A stretch of DNA of 64,000 nt, from assembly GCA_026545225.1 (NCBI GenBank), contig CM048845.1, forward strand, positions 100,808,033-100,872,032, read 5' to 3'. The position numbers and the translations under genes were made by a program. The stretch comes from Cornus controversa. Lineage: Eukaryota > Streptophyta > Magnoliopsida > Cornales > Cornaceae. The notes under the pieces are model-generated. The model did not search any database and was not told where the DNA came from. It saw nothing but the letters and a program-made list of their open reading frames with translations. Every line of letters starts with the position of its first letter. Positions within the stretch are counted from its first letter, which is position 1. Shown piece after piece: positions 23,712-35,891 of the stretch.

Positions 23712-24195
23712 TAGGGGTGCAAAAAAATTCCGTGAATCCGATCCAATCCAGTCTGATCCGTGCAGATCGGATCGAATTGAATAACTAAGAGATTGGTTGC
23801 GGATTTAAAAAATAATAATTCGTAAACTACGGATTGGGGGTTATAAATCCGATCTGATCTATGAATCCAATCCGTTAGAATTTATAATATTTATTTTATA
23901 TATATAATCATATATATAATAATATTTTATAACTTTTAATAATATTATTATAAAATCTTATATCTTTTAGGCTAAAAAATTGTTATTGGGCCCTAATTAA
24001 AAATTAATTATATTGAGTTGTTTAGATTAAGCTCAATCCGTCAATCCGATCCAATACAATCCGTTATTTCACGAATCGGATTAGATTGAGCCTTTCCCAC
24101 TGATAGGATCGAATTGCATATTCACCAATCCGTAGATCGCGAATCGAATTAGGATTATGCCTAATCCGATCCAATCCGATCCGTGATCACCCCTA
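23712..24195. mobile_element. Non-autonomous hAT element, 484 bp
   Basis: Both ends read TAGGGGTG inward (left TAGGGGTGCAAAA, right inverted TAGGGGTGATCACGG). The flanks ctatattc (23704-23711) and ctatatac (24196-24203) match at 7 of 8 positions. The interior is built of repeated gatccaatccg-type motifs near both ends, possible transposase-binding subterminal repeats. No ORF is seen. Confidence 0.82.
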
Positions 24196-24344
24196 CTATA
24201 TACGTTATACATACATTTATCCATATACATATAAATTAATATTAAATTGATATAATTTTGTTCTTGGTCCCTCAACATGATCATATAACCCTAATCTTCA
24301 TCGTTAATTTATGCAACGATTGATTACATATAATATAGAATGTT

Positions 24345-24560
24345 ATATGTAATCACAGTAGTGATCTCTTGCTCATTAGTGAGCAAGATATTTTATTCAC
24401 ACATTTTATAGTAACCATTGAATTTAATCTAACGGTCACATTTCAAACCCACTCATCTCATTTTCAAAAGCCACAAAATCACCTCCTCCCTATTTTATAT
24501 TTCCCAAGTTAATGTTACCAAATCCTTAGTCATTGTAAAATAAGGTAATTATCAAAAAAA
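24345..24560 (+). repeat. Left arm of an older inverted-repeat element, split by the Gypsy insertion
   Basis: The sequence beginning atgtaatcacagtagtgat pairs in inverted orientation with 43840-44028. Shared blocks in order: cacacattt, gttgaattta, actcat-tc-ttttcaaaa, cacaaaatcacc, ctattttatatttcc and attgtaaaataggg-aattat. The Gypsy retrotransposon lies between the arms, so they were originally a few hundred bases apart. The long arms suggest a foldback or Mutator-like element. Confidence 0.65.
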
Positions 24561-24940
24561 TATTGTCTTTTAAATTGCCGAAATATTGTTTTTGTTCCTT
24601 TCAAAATATATATAATAGTTGAAATATAATGTTAGCAAATGAAAGTAAAGTACTCTAAATTGAAATTTAATTTTTTTGTATGTACATATTTGATTATGAT
24701 TAAATATTTATGAAAAGAAAAAATTTGAATTGTTTGTTCGCCACCAAAACAGTCACTTGAAATTGGAACTCACTCATTCCATTATGATTCGGCCAATTCA
24801 CTATTCATTTGTTAAATGGTGTTTGGAGAGCTCCTAATTGTTGGTCTAAATTATTGATTATCTTCAAATTAAAACAAAGATTGTCTAAGGAAGATAATAT
24901 TTTATGAAAGCTTGAGAATTTTAATTTTAAATCAGTTTGG

Positions 24941-25228
24941 TGTAGGGGAAAAAGCCCCCACTTATTCAAATGGGCCGAATTCATACGCAAACGGACCAAG
25001 CTCAAAAGTGTTTGAGCTCAAGTGTCAGCAGAAGACCCAAATAAAAGAATTCTAATCCTAGAAGGATTTGAATTCCAAACTTGTATAAATATCTAAGAAA
25101 AGATGAATGAAGGGGATCCTTGAATCCTCATCTCAATTGATCTCTGAAAATATTGTGTTCTTAATTTTATTGGGTGTGTGCATTGAATTAATTAACAGAA
25201 ATTAGCTAAACAATTTTTTGTACTTACA
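24941..25228 (+). repeat. 5' LTR (288 bp, carries a 122-bp deletion)
   Basis: It aligns from end to end with the 3' LTR but lacks 122 bases that lie in the 3' copy between two CAAATA hexamers (43460-43465 and 43582-43587). The TATA-like ttgtataaatat near 25081-25092 is shared with the other LTR. Confidence 0.92.
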
Positions 25229-25231
25229 CTT

Positions 25232-25249
25232 TGGTGCCATCTATGTGAA
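25232..25249 (+). promoter_or_regulatory. Primer-binding site
   Basis: The sequence TGGTGCCATCTATGTG begins 4 bases after the 5' LTR. The TGG start fits the CCA 3' end of a tRNA primer, and the TGGCGCCGTCTGTGGG-like sequence at this place is usual in plant Tat-type elements. The tRNA species is not assigned. Confidence 0.65.
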
Positions 25250-25293
25250 ACATTTAATTGTTTTTTGATTGAAAGTTCAAAGAATTTGCAATC

Positions 25294-26700
25294 ATGGTGG
25301 ACACAAGAAGAAATACTTACAATATGGCTGATTTGGGTAGACCTCTTAGGAATTAAAGGGGGGTGCCTCCTGTACAGCCAAACATCCAGGATCCTTTGGC
25401 ACAGCTGAATGTTCAGCAGTTAACCTAGCAGCACGAGGCTCTGCGTCAGCAGGTCGCTGATCTCCAAGCAAGGGCCGAACGTGCCAAAAATGTGAGAAAC
25501 CCTAGACGACAATAGAATGAAGGGGATGGATCGTGTAACCATTTGTTGAGTGTCTCTTATCACAACCAACTTGTGGGCAGGAATCCCCATCCCGATCAAC
25601 CCAACGAAGATCAGATCAATCTTGAGCAGTTCTACACAGAATGGAAGGCCTATATGCAGCAGGAGATCGATGAACTAAAAGGCAGCCAATCCTACTACCC
25701 AGATAATTGAGCACTCGCCGTCGCCAAGCTAACTAAGTGTCCCTTACAGAAAATATAGTCAAGACTGAAAGGTTGAGAATGTTCACCCTACCTACGTTTG
25801 TCACTTTTGATGGAAAAACAGATCTGGTAGAACATATCTACCAATATCAACAGAAGATGACCCTAGATACCAAAAATGATACGCTCATGTGCAAAATCTT
25901 TCCATCCAGCCTGGCTAGACCAGTGCTACTTTGGTTCAAGCAAGAACTGCCTCATTCAATCTCAAATTTCGCAAGACTGTGCGAGTTATTCGTGGCTCAA
26001 TACGCTGGAAACTAGGAACAAAAAAGGACGATCTCTTTACTCTTCATCATGAGACAAGTGAAATGAGAGATTTTGAAGTCTTTTTTAACCTGTTTCAATT
26101 TAGAGATGTCAATGATAAATTAGTGTGATCAGATCGCAATAGTGAAATTTTTTAAGATAATAGTTTTGCCAGATGAGGACTTCCACAGATCTCTGGTGAA
26201 AAGCATCCCAAAATATATGGGAGATCTGAACTTTCGCGCTCAGAAGTATCTAAGGATAGAAGAAGATGAAATGGCTAGAAGACAGCGATCGACCTTGATC
26301 ATTGTGGCACAGTAAACAAAAACGTAGGTCGCTAAGGTAAAACTACCTCGAATTATTCCTTCAACTACATCGGGGCCTAAGAAAAAACAAAAGTCGAAGA
26401 GAAGATCACCCTTCTAAAAGTGTCTCTGGGCAGACTTTACTATGAAAATAAGAGCAAGGGAATCTTTTATTTGCCTCCAACCATCAGGCAACCTCCAGAA
26501 CAGAGGGATAAGAACAAACATTATTCTCTCCACAGTGACTTCGACCATACTACCAATGAGTGCAGAAGTTTAAGTCAACAGGTGGAGGCTTAGATCACCA
26601 TGGGCAATTTGTCATAATATGTCATTTGGGAATAACAAGCCAAGCCTTCTGATCAATCTCAACCAAAGGTGAACAAACAGCTGAACCCTACTCTCGTTTA
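25294..26700 (+). pseudogene. gag pseudogene of the Tat element
   Basis: An ATG at 25294 opens a frame that stops after 20 codons (MADLGRPLRN then stop). The conserved gag block lies at 25737-26015 (LPTFVTFDGKTDLVEHIYQY, then LMCKIFPSSLARPVLLWF), matching the retrotransposon gag domain of plant Gypsy elements. It continues in another frame at about 26016-26128 (KKDDLFTLHHETSEMRDF). A zinc-knuckle remnant at about 26509-26592 reads YSLHSDFDHTTNEC, with the first cysteine replaced by tyrosine. Several stops and at least one frameshift make it non-functional. Confidence 0.85.
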
Positions 26701-26889
26701 TGTTATCAACGTTATTCGTGGTCGACCTGTTTCAGGTCGAGAAAGCGAGTCCAAAAGGCAGTCGAACCTGAGGAATGCCCATAAAATTCAGAGGATCGGA
26801 TAAATCCACTCGGTGAATAACTGTTCAACCAATGTATCAATCGTCTTCAAAGAGGAAGGCAAGAGCAAAATTCAAATGCGACATAAAGA

Positions 26890-27054
26890 TTTACTCGTGA
26901 TCAAGCTCATCGCATCCTACAAAGTAAAAAGAGTATTGGTGGATGCAGGAAGCAGCGGGAATGTCCTAACCCTATCGGCTTTCTAACAGATGGGCCTGGA
27001 AGCAAAATGCCTTCGGCCTACTGCCGAGCCGCTGGTAGGGTTTGATGGCGAATA
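26890..27054 (+). pseudogene. Retroviral-type aspartic protease, first part
   Basis: Encodes LVDAGSSGNVLTLSAF, then after a stop QMGLEAKCLRP and LVGFDGE. D-A-G-S-S stands in place of the active-site D-T/S-G motif. The frame is cut at 27054 by an inserted LTR and resumes at 33103 with QVIPIGVVELPV, which continues the protease fold. Confidence 0.85.
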
Positions 27055-28217
27055 TGTAAGAACCATGACCATTTTTGGCCAATATTATTTTTATTTCATT
27101 TAAATGCAAATAAATGATTTAAATAATTATAAATGTATTTTAAATATAAAATACATGTTTGGGGACTTGTATGAAGGTTCGAAAAAGTTTTGGGAGCGTT
27201 TGACAAAAGTTAACTTTTTCGGGTCAAGTGGACCCGGGAAGTAGCCAAAAAATCCAAAAGTGCCAAAATGACACCAAATTCGAAGAGTAGCTTAAACAAA
27301 ATATTTGATGTACTAAGGAATCAATTTCGTGTCCGTAGGAGTTACGAAAATAAAAAACGGAGTCTGAAAAAGTTTAGTGAAAGGCTAGTGGCATTTCGTA
27401 AATAAGTGACCTAGGGCTATAAATAACAAAGTAGATAATTTTGGATTTATTTCTCATTTTCTAACAGCCGCATAATGAGAGCAATATATATCTATACATG
27501 GCAATATCACCTTCTTCCTTTCTACATTGATTTTGAAGGACTTGGGTTAATAATTAGAAGGTGTCGAAAAAGAAGAAGTTGGTCTATGCATTGAGCGATC
27601 GAGTTCGATCCATTCGAAATCAAATTTAGAGAAAGTTGATTTTTTTGTGAGGAATTGGAAAAATCATTTGGAAGCTCTTCCAAATTGAGGTAAGGATGCC
27701 TAACCCATGAAATCTGAGATTTTTGTGTGTATATTGGTTGTTAATAGCAACAAATTGGTTATGTGGGTATAATTGGATGTCTTTCAAGGTTAAGAATGCT
27801 AGATTATACTACTTAGTGATTTATTAATGATAATGATGTAATTATATGCTTATAATTGCCTTAGATAATCATATAAGCATGTGGAAGTTGAATTATGAGC
27901 AATTATGGGTAATCATGTATAATTGTGAAGGTGACATTTATATACTTGATAAAATGTTTTGAAAATATGTTTAAATGTGAAACATGTTTAATTGCCTATC
28001 TATATGATATGAAATGTGGATTATGTGAAACGTGTTCAATGTGAAAGTATGTGATGTTTATTTGAAAAATATGCAAGCTTGATAATCAAATGCTATATTA
28101 ACTTGAATTCATATGCACATTAAATATAAGCGTTTTGAATTCATTTTCATTCATTGGGAAGCACATTGTGTGGGTGGTGAGATCAATTGGGGCGGTAAAG
28201 TCCATTTGATGAAAAAT

Positions 28218-28325
28218 GAGGTATTCTGGTAAAGGTAACCCCTTATGAGGTATTCCGGTAAAGGTAACCCTCGTGGAATGTTCCGTAGCGAGGTATTTCA
28301 TTAAAGGTAACCCTCGTGAGGTGAT
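28218..28325 (+). repeat. Degenerate tandem repeat inside solo LTR 1
   Basis: Three imperfect copies of gaggtatt-cggtaaaggtaaccc, about 30 to 50 bases apart. A partial fourth copy ends in gaggtgatctagtaaataag. Confidence 0.75.
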
Positions 28326-29215
28326 CTAGTAAATAAGCCTCAGTTACGTGGGATTGGGTGACCTGTAAAACTGGAACCCAATGAATGTGTGGAAAGTATG
28401 AGGGAGTTATGCATATCATGTTGCATTGTGAGTTGTTTATGATATGGTTGTGATGTACAGATATTTGTTTAACATGATTAAATGCAAACGTATGCTTATG
28501 TGGTATTCACGGAACTTACAGAATTGTGTTTTAGACATTCCTAATGAGCGTGTTGTAACTTATCCCACAAGTATTAACTCTTTTCAAGAAATGGAAAGGA
28601 GGTGATGGAGTCTCCCCAACAATAAAGTTAGCGTTGAGTGGTTTTGATTTTATTTAAAGACTTAAAATGTTTTATTTGAATGCCTGTTCGGATTGTGGAC
28701 TATATGCATGTGATGAACATGTAAAGACCATTATGTTTCGAGAACATGTATTGATTATGCCTTATAATTTCATTATATTGTAAGCATAATTGTAATTTCA
28801 TACCTTATATGTATGTGTTGAGCATGATGAATTCTAGGAGGTGAGAATGATGGTTTATAATTCCATTTAAGTGTTCAATTATGCATGTATATAATTGTTG
28901 GCATGATTGAGTTGAGAGGGGACATGAAAATGGACTATAGGGCATGTTGAGAAGAAATTGGCAGAGGAATTACGATGGATCATAATGCATATTACGATGC
29001 ATCAAAATATCCATTACGATGTATCGAAAAATTGAGAAAATGAGAGGTCCAAAAATAATGGATTTCGTAATTTGTTACGCAACATAAGCGATGCATCGTA
29101 GTATTTCGATGCATCATAACTGATGTTACGATGAATTGTAATTGTCAGATGTTGAGTGAGCTGAGTTATTCTTTAATGAGTGAACATGTGTGTGTGATGT
29201 ACATGCATGTGTGGT

Positions 29216-29763
29216 CACTACAAGAAATTTGGTTTTTTCCCACGGAATATTTCGTAGTAAAAAGTCAAAATTTCGTAGCAAAAACTCTTTTGCCACGAAA
29301 TATTTTCGTAGCACCAACCGTTGCAATATGTGGCGTCTCTAATTGTAAATTTTGACGAAATCATGTTTCGTGGCAAATTATGGGATAATAGCGACGAAAA
29401 TATTTCGTCGCTAATTCTTATTATTTCCCACGAAATAATATTTCGTTAGAAATAAATGTATTTGCTACGATAATTTTTCGTCGCTAATTCTTATTATTTC
29501 CCACGAAATAGTATTTCGTTGAAAATAAATGTATTTGCTACGATAATATTCCGTCGCTAATTAGTAATTACTACGAATTAAAGCGTCGCAAATTAGTAAT
29601 TACTACGAAAAAAAACCGTGGCAAATTATAATTATTTTTTTTAAAAAAAATATAAAATAGTGATTATACAAATTTATATAATCACTATTTTATATTTTTT
29701 TCCTTTTTTTATTTTTTTCCTTTTTTTTCAAGTACCACTAATATCAAGAAAGCTCATTATAAT

Positions 29764-29799
<36 letters not shown>

Positions 29800-29878
29800 C
29801 ATTTTCTGTTATTTAATTTTCACTATTTGCTAATGAAGAAACACATTAACATTCTTTAGTGAGTTAAATATAGCAAAG

Positions 29879-29921
<43 letters not shown>

Positions 29922-31928
29922 GCAGACAACATAGTCTAAGAAAATAAATAATCAAGGTCACAAGCAACAGATAACAAGAGTAAAAATTAACAACAAAAAT
30001 AATATTGATGCATATTCCTAACAAGCATGCTACAAGTTCTGCCTATGCACCATAATATATATATATACCCAAAGCATGTTAATTACATACATATACATAC
30101 ATTCCATAACAAAAGAAGAACCGTTAATTACAACCAAAACTACTTCATTACAAATACCCATGGCATATGCATATCACTAACATGCTTGATTAGAGCAACA
30201 TAAGATGGTGATGAAGCAATTGGACGCATTTGTGCATGATCAAAAATTCCTTGTGTATATGGCATTTCAAAAAGTAACTTCATTCTGGTCCAACCTGCAT
30301 AAAGTACTAAAAAATCAACGAACTGAATAAATTAGCGATCGTATAAGTTACTGAACTTGCAAAATCTCCAATACCGTTAAAAATAAAAATAAAAAATCCT
30401 GTTTCTTTTTCCCATTAATCAAAAGAGGATAAGTTTAGAAGTCGTCTTGATTATCATAAATGACTTATTATAGAGTTGTTGGCTACTCGTGGTGATTATA
30501 CAGGGATGATATTTGTAAGGAAGGAACTGAAATATAAAATTTTAAAACTGAAATTTGCTGTCAGCCCTGCAACTAGGGAAAATAGGAGAGATTTTTCTGT
30601 TCTATAGGTTCTAGAAAGTTGTAATATTCAAATTTCTTAACATTTTGTTTTTGTAGTCTCTCATTATGCTTTTGAGCTTGAAATTTTATTTATGTTTCAT
30701 TAATTTTATGAGTTAATGATATTTTGGTAATTTTCAGATTTATCGTAGTGCTCATGGGTATGAATATTATGTTGATGAGTGTTTATGTATGGTCATAAAT
30801 TATAAGAAACATATTAAGAACTTGGAAACTTTTTCATATATGTCAACCAAACATGTTACAAGAAGGTCTAATTCATGTGTTCTAACTATCATATGACCAA
30901 AATTAAGATATAAATAGAATTTGCACAGGAAACACCTGACCAAGATGAGGCATGGTATGGATATACAGATTGTAAGTAACCCCGACAAGTTTTATTATTT
31001 GTGAAAGTTGCACTGGTGGTGGATCTCTTGGAGCAAATGCAACCTGCATTATGGACATTAACTGTTTCAGAAAAGAATTCCACATTTTTTAAATAATTAA
31101 TATCCATCTAGTAGAAGGTACAGCAGTACACTATACACCAACATTCACATATAGATAGGATGTTGTCAATAATCATCCTCTTGAAGAAAAAATGAAAATT
31201 CAATGAGAGATGAAGGCAAGTACTGGAATTGTTAGGAATTAGTTTAATGAGCAATAAGTGTTGGAGCCATATTGTAATTATCATCACATTATATAAGGTA
31301 CATAATGAAAGCAGACCCTAGTGAATGAGCCTCTCTTTTTCTTGTTTCTGTGTGTTCTTCTTCTCCTCTCCTTTGTGTTATTTTATTTTCTTCATTTCTT
31401 CCAATTTCTCATCAACCAAACAAATAGTTCAAAAATTAATCAAGTTTATACTTTTTCAGAAAATTGAGCCAATAGAAAATGGCCTAATTTCAAATAACGG
31501 ATATCTGAAACTATTTTTTGTATTCAAAACTTCTGAAATTTGTTTCCCAGTAACTAAAAACACAACGAAACAACAACGTATAACAAATCATAAATATTTT
31601 TTTCTTCACATTAACCAACCATAAATTGTTGTCTCAATACATAATCCTCAATAACAATTTTTAAGTAAGGTTCAGATATAGATGTTACACACACATCCAC
31701 AGATCTATCATATAGATATTACACACACAAAACACACACATGCACAGATCTATCATACACATATTACACACGCGCATCTGCAGAATGCACATATCTGTTT
31801 AAAACTAAATTTCTATCAAAATAAATTTCATACAAAATTATAAAAAGTAGAAATACCTGGAAAATCACCGATCTCGTCAAAGCCACTGCTCCGATCTCGC
31901 CAAATCCATCGTCACCGTTCTCCCATGC

Positions 31929-31973
<45 letters not shown>

Positions 31974-32214
31974 AAACACAAAATACAGATCGGAAGACGT
32001 GAGTTGGGAACTTACGATGCAGAGAGAGGAGTGCGGGCTGTGTGGCTAGGGTTGAGAGTAATTGAGCGGTTAAAGAATATATATAGATGGGCTTTCAGAA
32101 CATGGGCTTAGGTTTGAGCTATGTTAATTCTCTTGGGCTAGGTCCATTTATATTAAAAAAGTTTGGTAATGATTTGGTTGGGCCATCTATGTTAAGTGAT
32201 GATTTTTATAAGCA

Positions 32215-32258
<44 letters not shown>

Positions 32259-32805
32259 TCCACTTATATATAATCCTATATATTTAAATAGAAAAAAAAT
32301 AGAGTATTTACTACGGATTCGGTGTTTCGTAGCAAATACCCTAGTATTTGCTACGAATTTTTTTTCGTGGTAAATATTCGTGGTAAATATGAAGGGTATT
32401 TTCCACGGATTTTATTTTTCGTAGTAAATACCCTACTATTTACTACGAAATTAGCTCCGTAGTAAATAATATATTATTTGCTACGACATAAATTTCGTCG
32501 AAAAATGGTATTTACTACGAAATTAAGTTTCCGTAGTAAATAATTTAGTATTTCCTACGCATTTAGTTTTCCGTAGTAAATAATATATTATTTGCTACGA
32601 AATAAATTTCGTCAAAAAAGGGTATTTACTACGAAATCAAATTTTCGTGGAAAATACCCTAGTATTTACTACGGAATTTTTTCCGTAGTAAATACGAAGA
32701 GTATTTTTCACGGATTTTATTTTTCGTAGCAAATACCTTACTATTTACTACGAAATTGAAACCGCGGTAAATGGTCCGTGGGAAAAAACCTGTTTTCTTG
32801 TAGTG
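29216..32805. mobile_element. CACTA (EnSpm) transposon, non-autonomous, 3590 bp
   Basis: The ends are CACTACAAGAAA (left) and TTTCTTGTAGTG (right), with the 3-bp target duplication ggt at 29213-29215 and 32806-32808. About 400 bases at each end are packed with subterminal repeats of tactacgaaat / atttcgtagcaaat in both orientations (29240-29620 and 32310-32790), the expected transposase-binding arrays. No tnp2-type transposase is visible. The middle contains (TA)n runs (about 29768-29798, 29881-29918, 32219-32256), a (GA)n run (31931-31972), and short minus-strand exon-like frames described separately. Confidence 0.92.
30130..32060 (-). other. Exon-like minus-strand sequence inside the CACTA element
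   Basis: Read on the minus strand: a pyrimidine-rich leader (about 32060-32010) reaches a GTAAGT donor. A second segment (about 31930-31861) ends GTGATTTTCCAG before gtattt. A third (about 31075-30925) encodes LMSIMQVAFAPRDPPPVQL and TMPHLGQVFPVQ. A fourth (about 30295-30165) encodes MPYTQGIFDHAQMRPIAS and HVSDMHMPW. These frames are less AT-rich than the surroundings and read as protein, but I do not recognise the family. They could be remains of an element-encoded protein or captured host exons. Confidence 0.4.
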
Positions 32806-33102
32806 GGTCTTATGGTGAGAATAATCATTGTATTGATGTATAAATAGTGCTTCTGCTGATTATAAAATGATAACTTAGAATATTTTTCATTGTGATGTAT
32901 CCGGTAAGGGATCGATGTATTGATAAATGTAAAGACTTCCACTATATGTAATGATCTCGGTGGTTCGGGTAGGAATCGAGGGCGATGTTGGTAATATTCA
33001 GCCATGGTCGTACCGGTCGTGGAGTAACGGTCGGGCGATCATGACACCTCAATACCTTAGGATTCAGGCTCTGACTAGGGGAGTGAATTTTGGAGCGTGA
33101 CA

Positions 33103-33324
33103 AAACAAGTAATTCCAATTGGGGTAGTGGAACTCCCAGTAAGAGAAGCAGCTAGAAGCTTGTCTGAAACTTTCATCATTGTCGATTTTAGCTCTTCATA
33201 CCACATAATAATGGGAAGAGGTTGGATACACAGGATGCAAGGGGTTCCATTGACACTCCATCAGCTAATGAGGTGCGTAGCGCCAAACGGAAGAGATACA
33301 ATCGATATCTTGGGAGACCAAGTT
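33103..33324 (+). pseudogene. Retroviral-type aspartic protease, second part
   Basis: Encodes QVIPIGVVELPVREA, then FIIVDFSSSYHIIMGRGWIH and DTIDILGDQ, the C-terminal half of the Tat protease and its linker. It is open over this stretch. It is interrupted at 33324 by the second LTR insertion and continues at 35892 (VVTKKCYALTLKGK). Confidence 0.85.
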
Positions 33325-35886
33325 TGTAATACCCGAGATTATTAATTAGGCTTTTAATCTTGGTCATGATTTAATTATCTATATTTGATGACTTTATTTA
33401 TTATTTTGTGGTTGGAAGGTGATATTTTTAAAGTGGTGGGTGACATTAGAAATATGAAAAGTTAGGAAAGTTGAATTTTTAATTTTTAAGAATTTGGATA
33501 CATGTGTCAAGCTTCATGCCATAAAGTTTCATGTCATACAAGAGATACGCTTACACTAAGTCTCCTACACCTGTATTGATATGTAAAGAAGGAAATGAAA
33601 AGATATATGAGAGAAAAGGAGAGAGAGAACCGTGAGATATATAGAGAGAGAAGAAAATAGAGAAACCAAGAAGAGAGAAAGAAAGTTTGAAGAGTTGCAG
33701 AGAAGAAAGAGAAAATATGTAGAGAAAGAAAGCTTTAGAGAGAAGAAATTTAGAGAAAGAAAGAGAGAGAAGGAAGAGAGGGTGGTTCACGGTCGTACAA
33801 GGGCCATGGTGGTGGTGCTATTTGGCAGCCGTAGCGGCGTGGTGACCGGTTTACGGTAATGATGGTGTTGCGGGTGGTGAGCTTGGCTGTGAAGTGGGTT
33901 TCCTTGGTGGCTCGTTTTGAATGAGGGTGTTGGGCATCCATGCATGGGTGTAGCCAGGAATTTGTACAAGTGGGTACGAACGCAAAAATTCGGGCCATAA
34001 TTTATTTTTTATAAAACTAAGTGGGTACATCACTCGAGATTTAATATGTCATTACAATTCTAAACCTCAAAAAATTACATTTACTATATATAAAAAAAAA
34101 TTATATAATTAAGTGGGTATTAATGTACCCACTAGTGCCTGTGTGGCTACGCCCCTGCATCCGTGTACGGTTTGATGGTTAATATTAGATGGGCCTTTGC
34201 CATGGTGAGTTAAATATGGTGGTGTGAGGTTGTTCATTCTTCATGGTTATTTGGGTTTCGGCCATAATGGCTGGCGGCTTTAGGCAGCGTTAAGGTGAAG
34301 GTTCAGTGAGGCTTGGGCTGTTTTGGGTCTTCAATTGGAGTTCAGATTTTGGCACGGTTTGGTGAGTTTGTTGGGTAGCTGGTGCCTTATGAAGTAAGGT
34401 GGTTGTTTATGAAGGTGGATGTGGTTGCCATGCATGGGTTACTTGCATAGTGGCTGTTCTGGCAGTGATAATGGTGGTTGTTTGGCCGAGTGTGGTGATG
34501 AGGTGGTGCGTTGTGTTTGTGGATTGTGTTATGGGTACTGTAGTGCATGGTGGACTTTGGGTTGTTTCAAGGGTTGGTTTAGCCATGGATTGGGTTTTTG
34601 GCAGTAGGCATTGTGCTTAGTTTTTAATTTGGCCTATATAATGATTTGGACCTGGGCGAGTGGGCTAAGATTAAATTATTTGAGTCATGTGAATTTAAAT
34701 GGGTGAACGGGTTTAGTTATTTGGACTAGACCTACATAACTAATTTAGGTATGTATATGGTGAAAGTGATGTGCTAGATTTTCTTGTGGCTTTTGATAGT
34801 GGATTGGGCTGAAAATTTAAAATAGGCCCAGTGTTATTTTAAAAGGAAATGTGATGGTTGAGCTTGAGACTTGTGCTTGAATTGTGGGCTTTGACACTAG
34901 ACTGGGCTGAAATTGGATATCAGCCAAATTTGCAGACGCAGACTTATTAAGAGCGGAAATACACCAAGGCAAGTTGATTCTTGCCTCTATCTCCTATGTA
35001 AATATTTAATTCACGCTTTATTTTACAGATGTTCTTGTATATGTGCATGCGTGTTGGTTGAGTATAAATTTATATGTGTAATTTGATGTGCCCATATTGA
35101 TTGGATATACATACGTGTGTGTGTGTATATATATATTGGAAAATAAGAAAATGCATTTGAATAATTGCTTTATATTTTGAATATATGTGATATATGTTAG
35201 TTTGGAAATGCATGTAATTTGTTAAAATCATCTATGAACTATATAGAGATTGTACACATGCAATTTAAATATCATGTTTTGATAAAATGCATCAAAATGA
35301 ATCTTTTTTTTAAAAAATGTTACATGATATTCGGAGTTTGACTAGCAATGTATTTGCAACTTGCAATTTTTGTTTTTAATTAAATTGCCATATGAATTGT
35401 TGAATGCTAGTTGGAGCATGTTAATTTTTGAGATATAATTATTTTGTATATTTTGAGAATATGTGGGATCAACTTGTTGAAGCGATGATAGTGTTCATCG
35501 AATCTTGTTGAGCTTGTGAGCTCACACCCTCCCAGATTTTGTAGGTATTGATGATGATATGGAGTCAGTTAGGAGACTTGATAGTATCGGATTGAAGATG
35601 TTGTAATTGGATTCATTAGAATTTAATTTATGTCCAGGGTATGGACAAATTTTTTTTTTCGGGATTTGGTGAGGGTAGAATTGTATTTATTATTTCTTCC
35701 GGCTATAATTGTACATTGGATTTATGTTATGACATGTTTATTCAAATTTCAATTTATTTAAATTGGAGAAGTATGATTTTCTTGGAATAAAATAAACTTC
35801 GGATTTTAAGAACATTGTGATAAGATTGTGGACATTTAACTTAATCACACCTCGATTTTTGGGTGTCGAAAAATCGGGGCGTGACA
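33325..35886. mobile_element. Probable solo LTR 2, exact 5-bp target duplication
   Basis: It begins TGTAATACCCGAGATT and ends ATCGGGGCGTGACA, and is flanked by aagtt on both sides (33320-33324 and 35887-35891). Removing it rejoins GAC CAA GTT GTT ACT AAG (D-Q-V-V-T-K) in frame. It is 2562 bp long with no coding region, only a purine-rich (GA) tract at about 33590-33785 and T/G-rich sequence at 34160-34620. A small MITE at 33946-34155 lies within it. It is not closely similar inside to solo LTR 1, so it belongs to a different family with like termini. Confidence 0.82.
33946..34155. mobile_element. Small MITE inside solo LTR 2
   Basis: The ends are GGGTGTAGCCAGG (left) and GGGGCGTAGCCACAC (right, inverted), flanked by tgcat at 33941-33945 and 34156-34160. 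It is 210 bp and AT-rich inside, with the paired motifs gtgggtac and gtacccac. The superfamily is not settled. Confidence 0.68.
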
Positions 35887-35891
35887 AAGTT

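Larger units (their letters stand above)
27055..33102. mobile_element. Probable solo LTR 1 inserted in the protease region (itself carrying a CACTA element)
   Basis: It begins TGTAAGAACCATGACC and ends GGAGCGTGACA, the TG...CA form of an LTR. Without the CACTA insertion it is about 2.45 kb and has no internal coding region. The flanks are gaata (27050-27054) and aaaca (33103-33107). Both are one transition away from gaaca, which would restore GGC GAA CAA GTA (G-E-Q-V) in the protease. Degenerate repeats of gaggtattccggtaaaggtaa lie at about 28218-28320. A mostly internally deleted element cannot be excluded. Confidence 0.7.

Noticed and set aside
28980..29150. Series of acgatgcatc/gatgcatcg motifs as an operator array
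   Set aside because: They lie inside an LTR, vary in spacing and sequence, and are better explained as LTR-internal low-complexity repeats.
27055..35886. One single large retrotransposon with the two LTR-like insertions as its LTRs
   Set aside because: The two insertions have separate target duplications, their interiors are not alike, and host protease sequence (33103-33324) lies between them.
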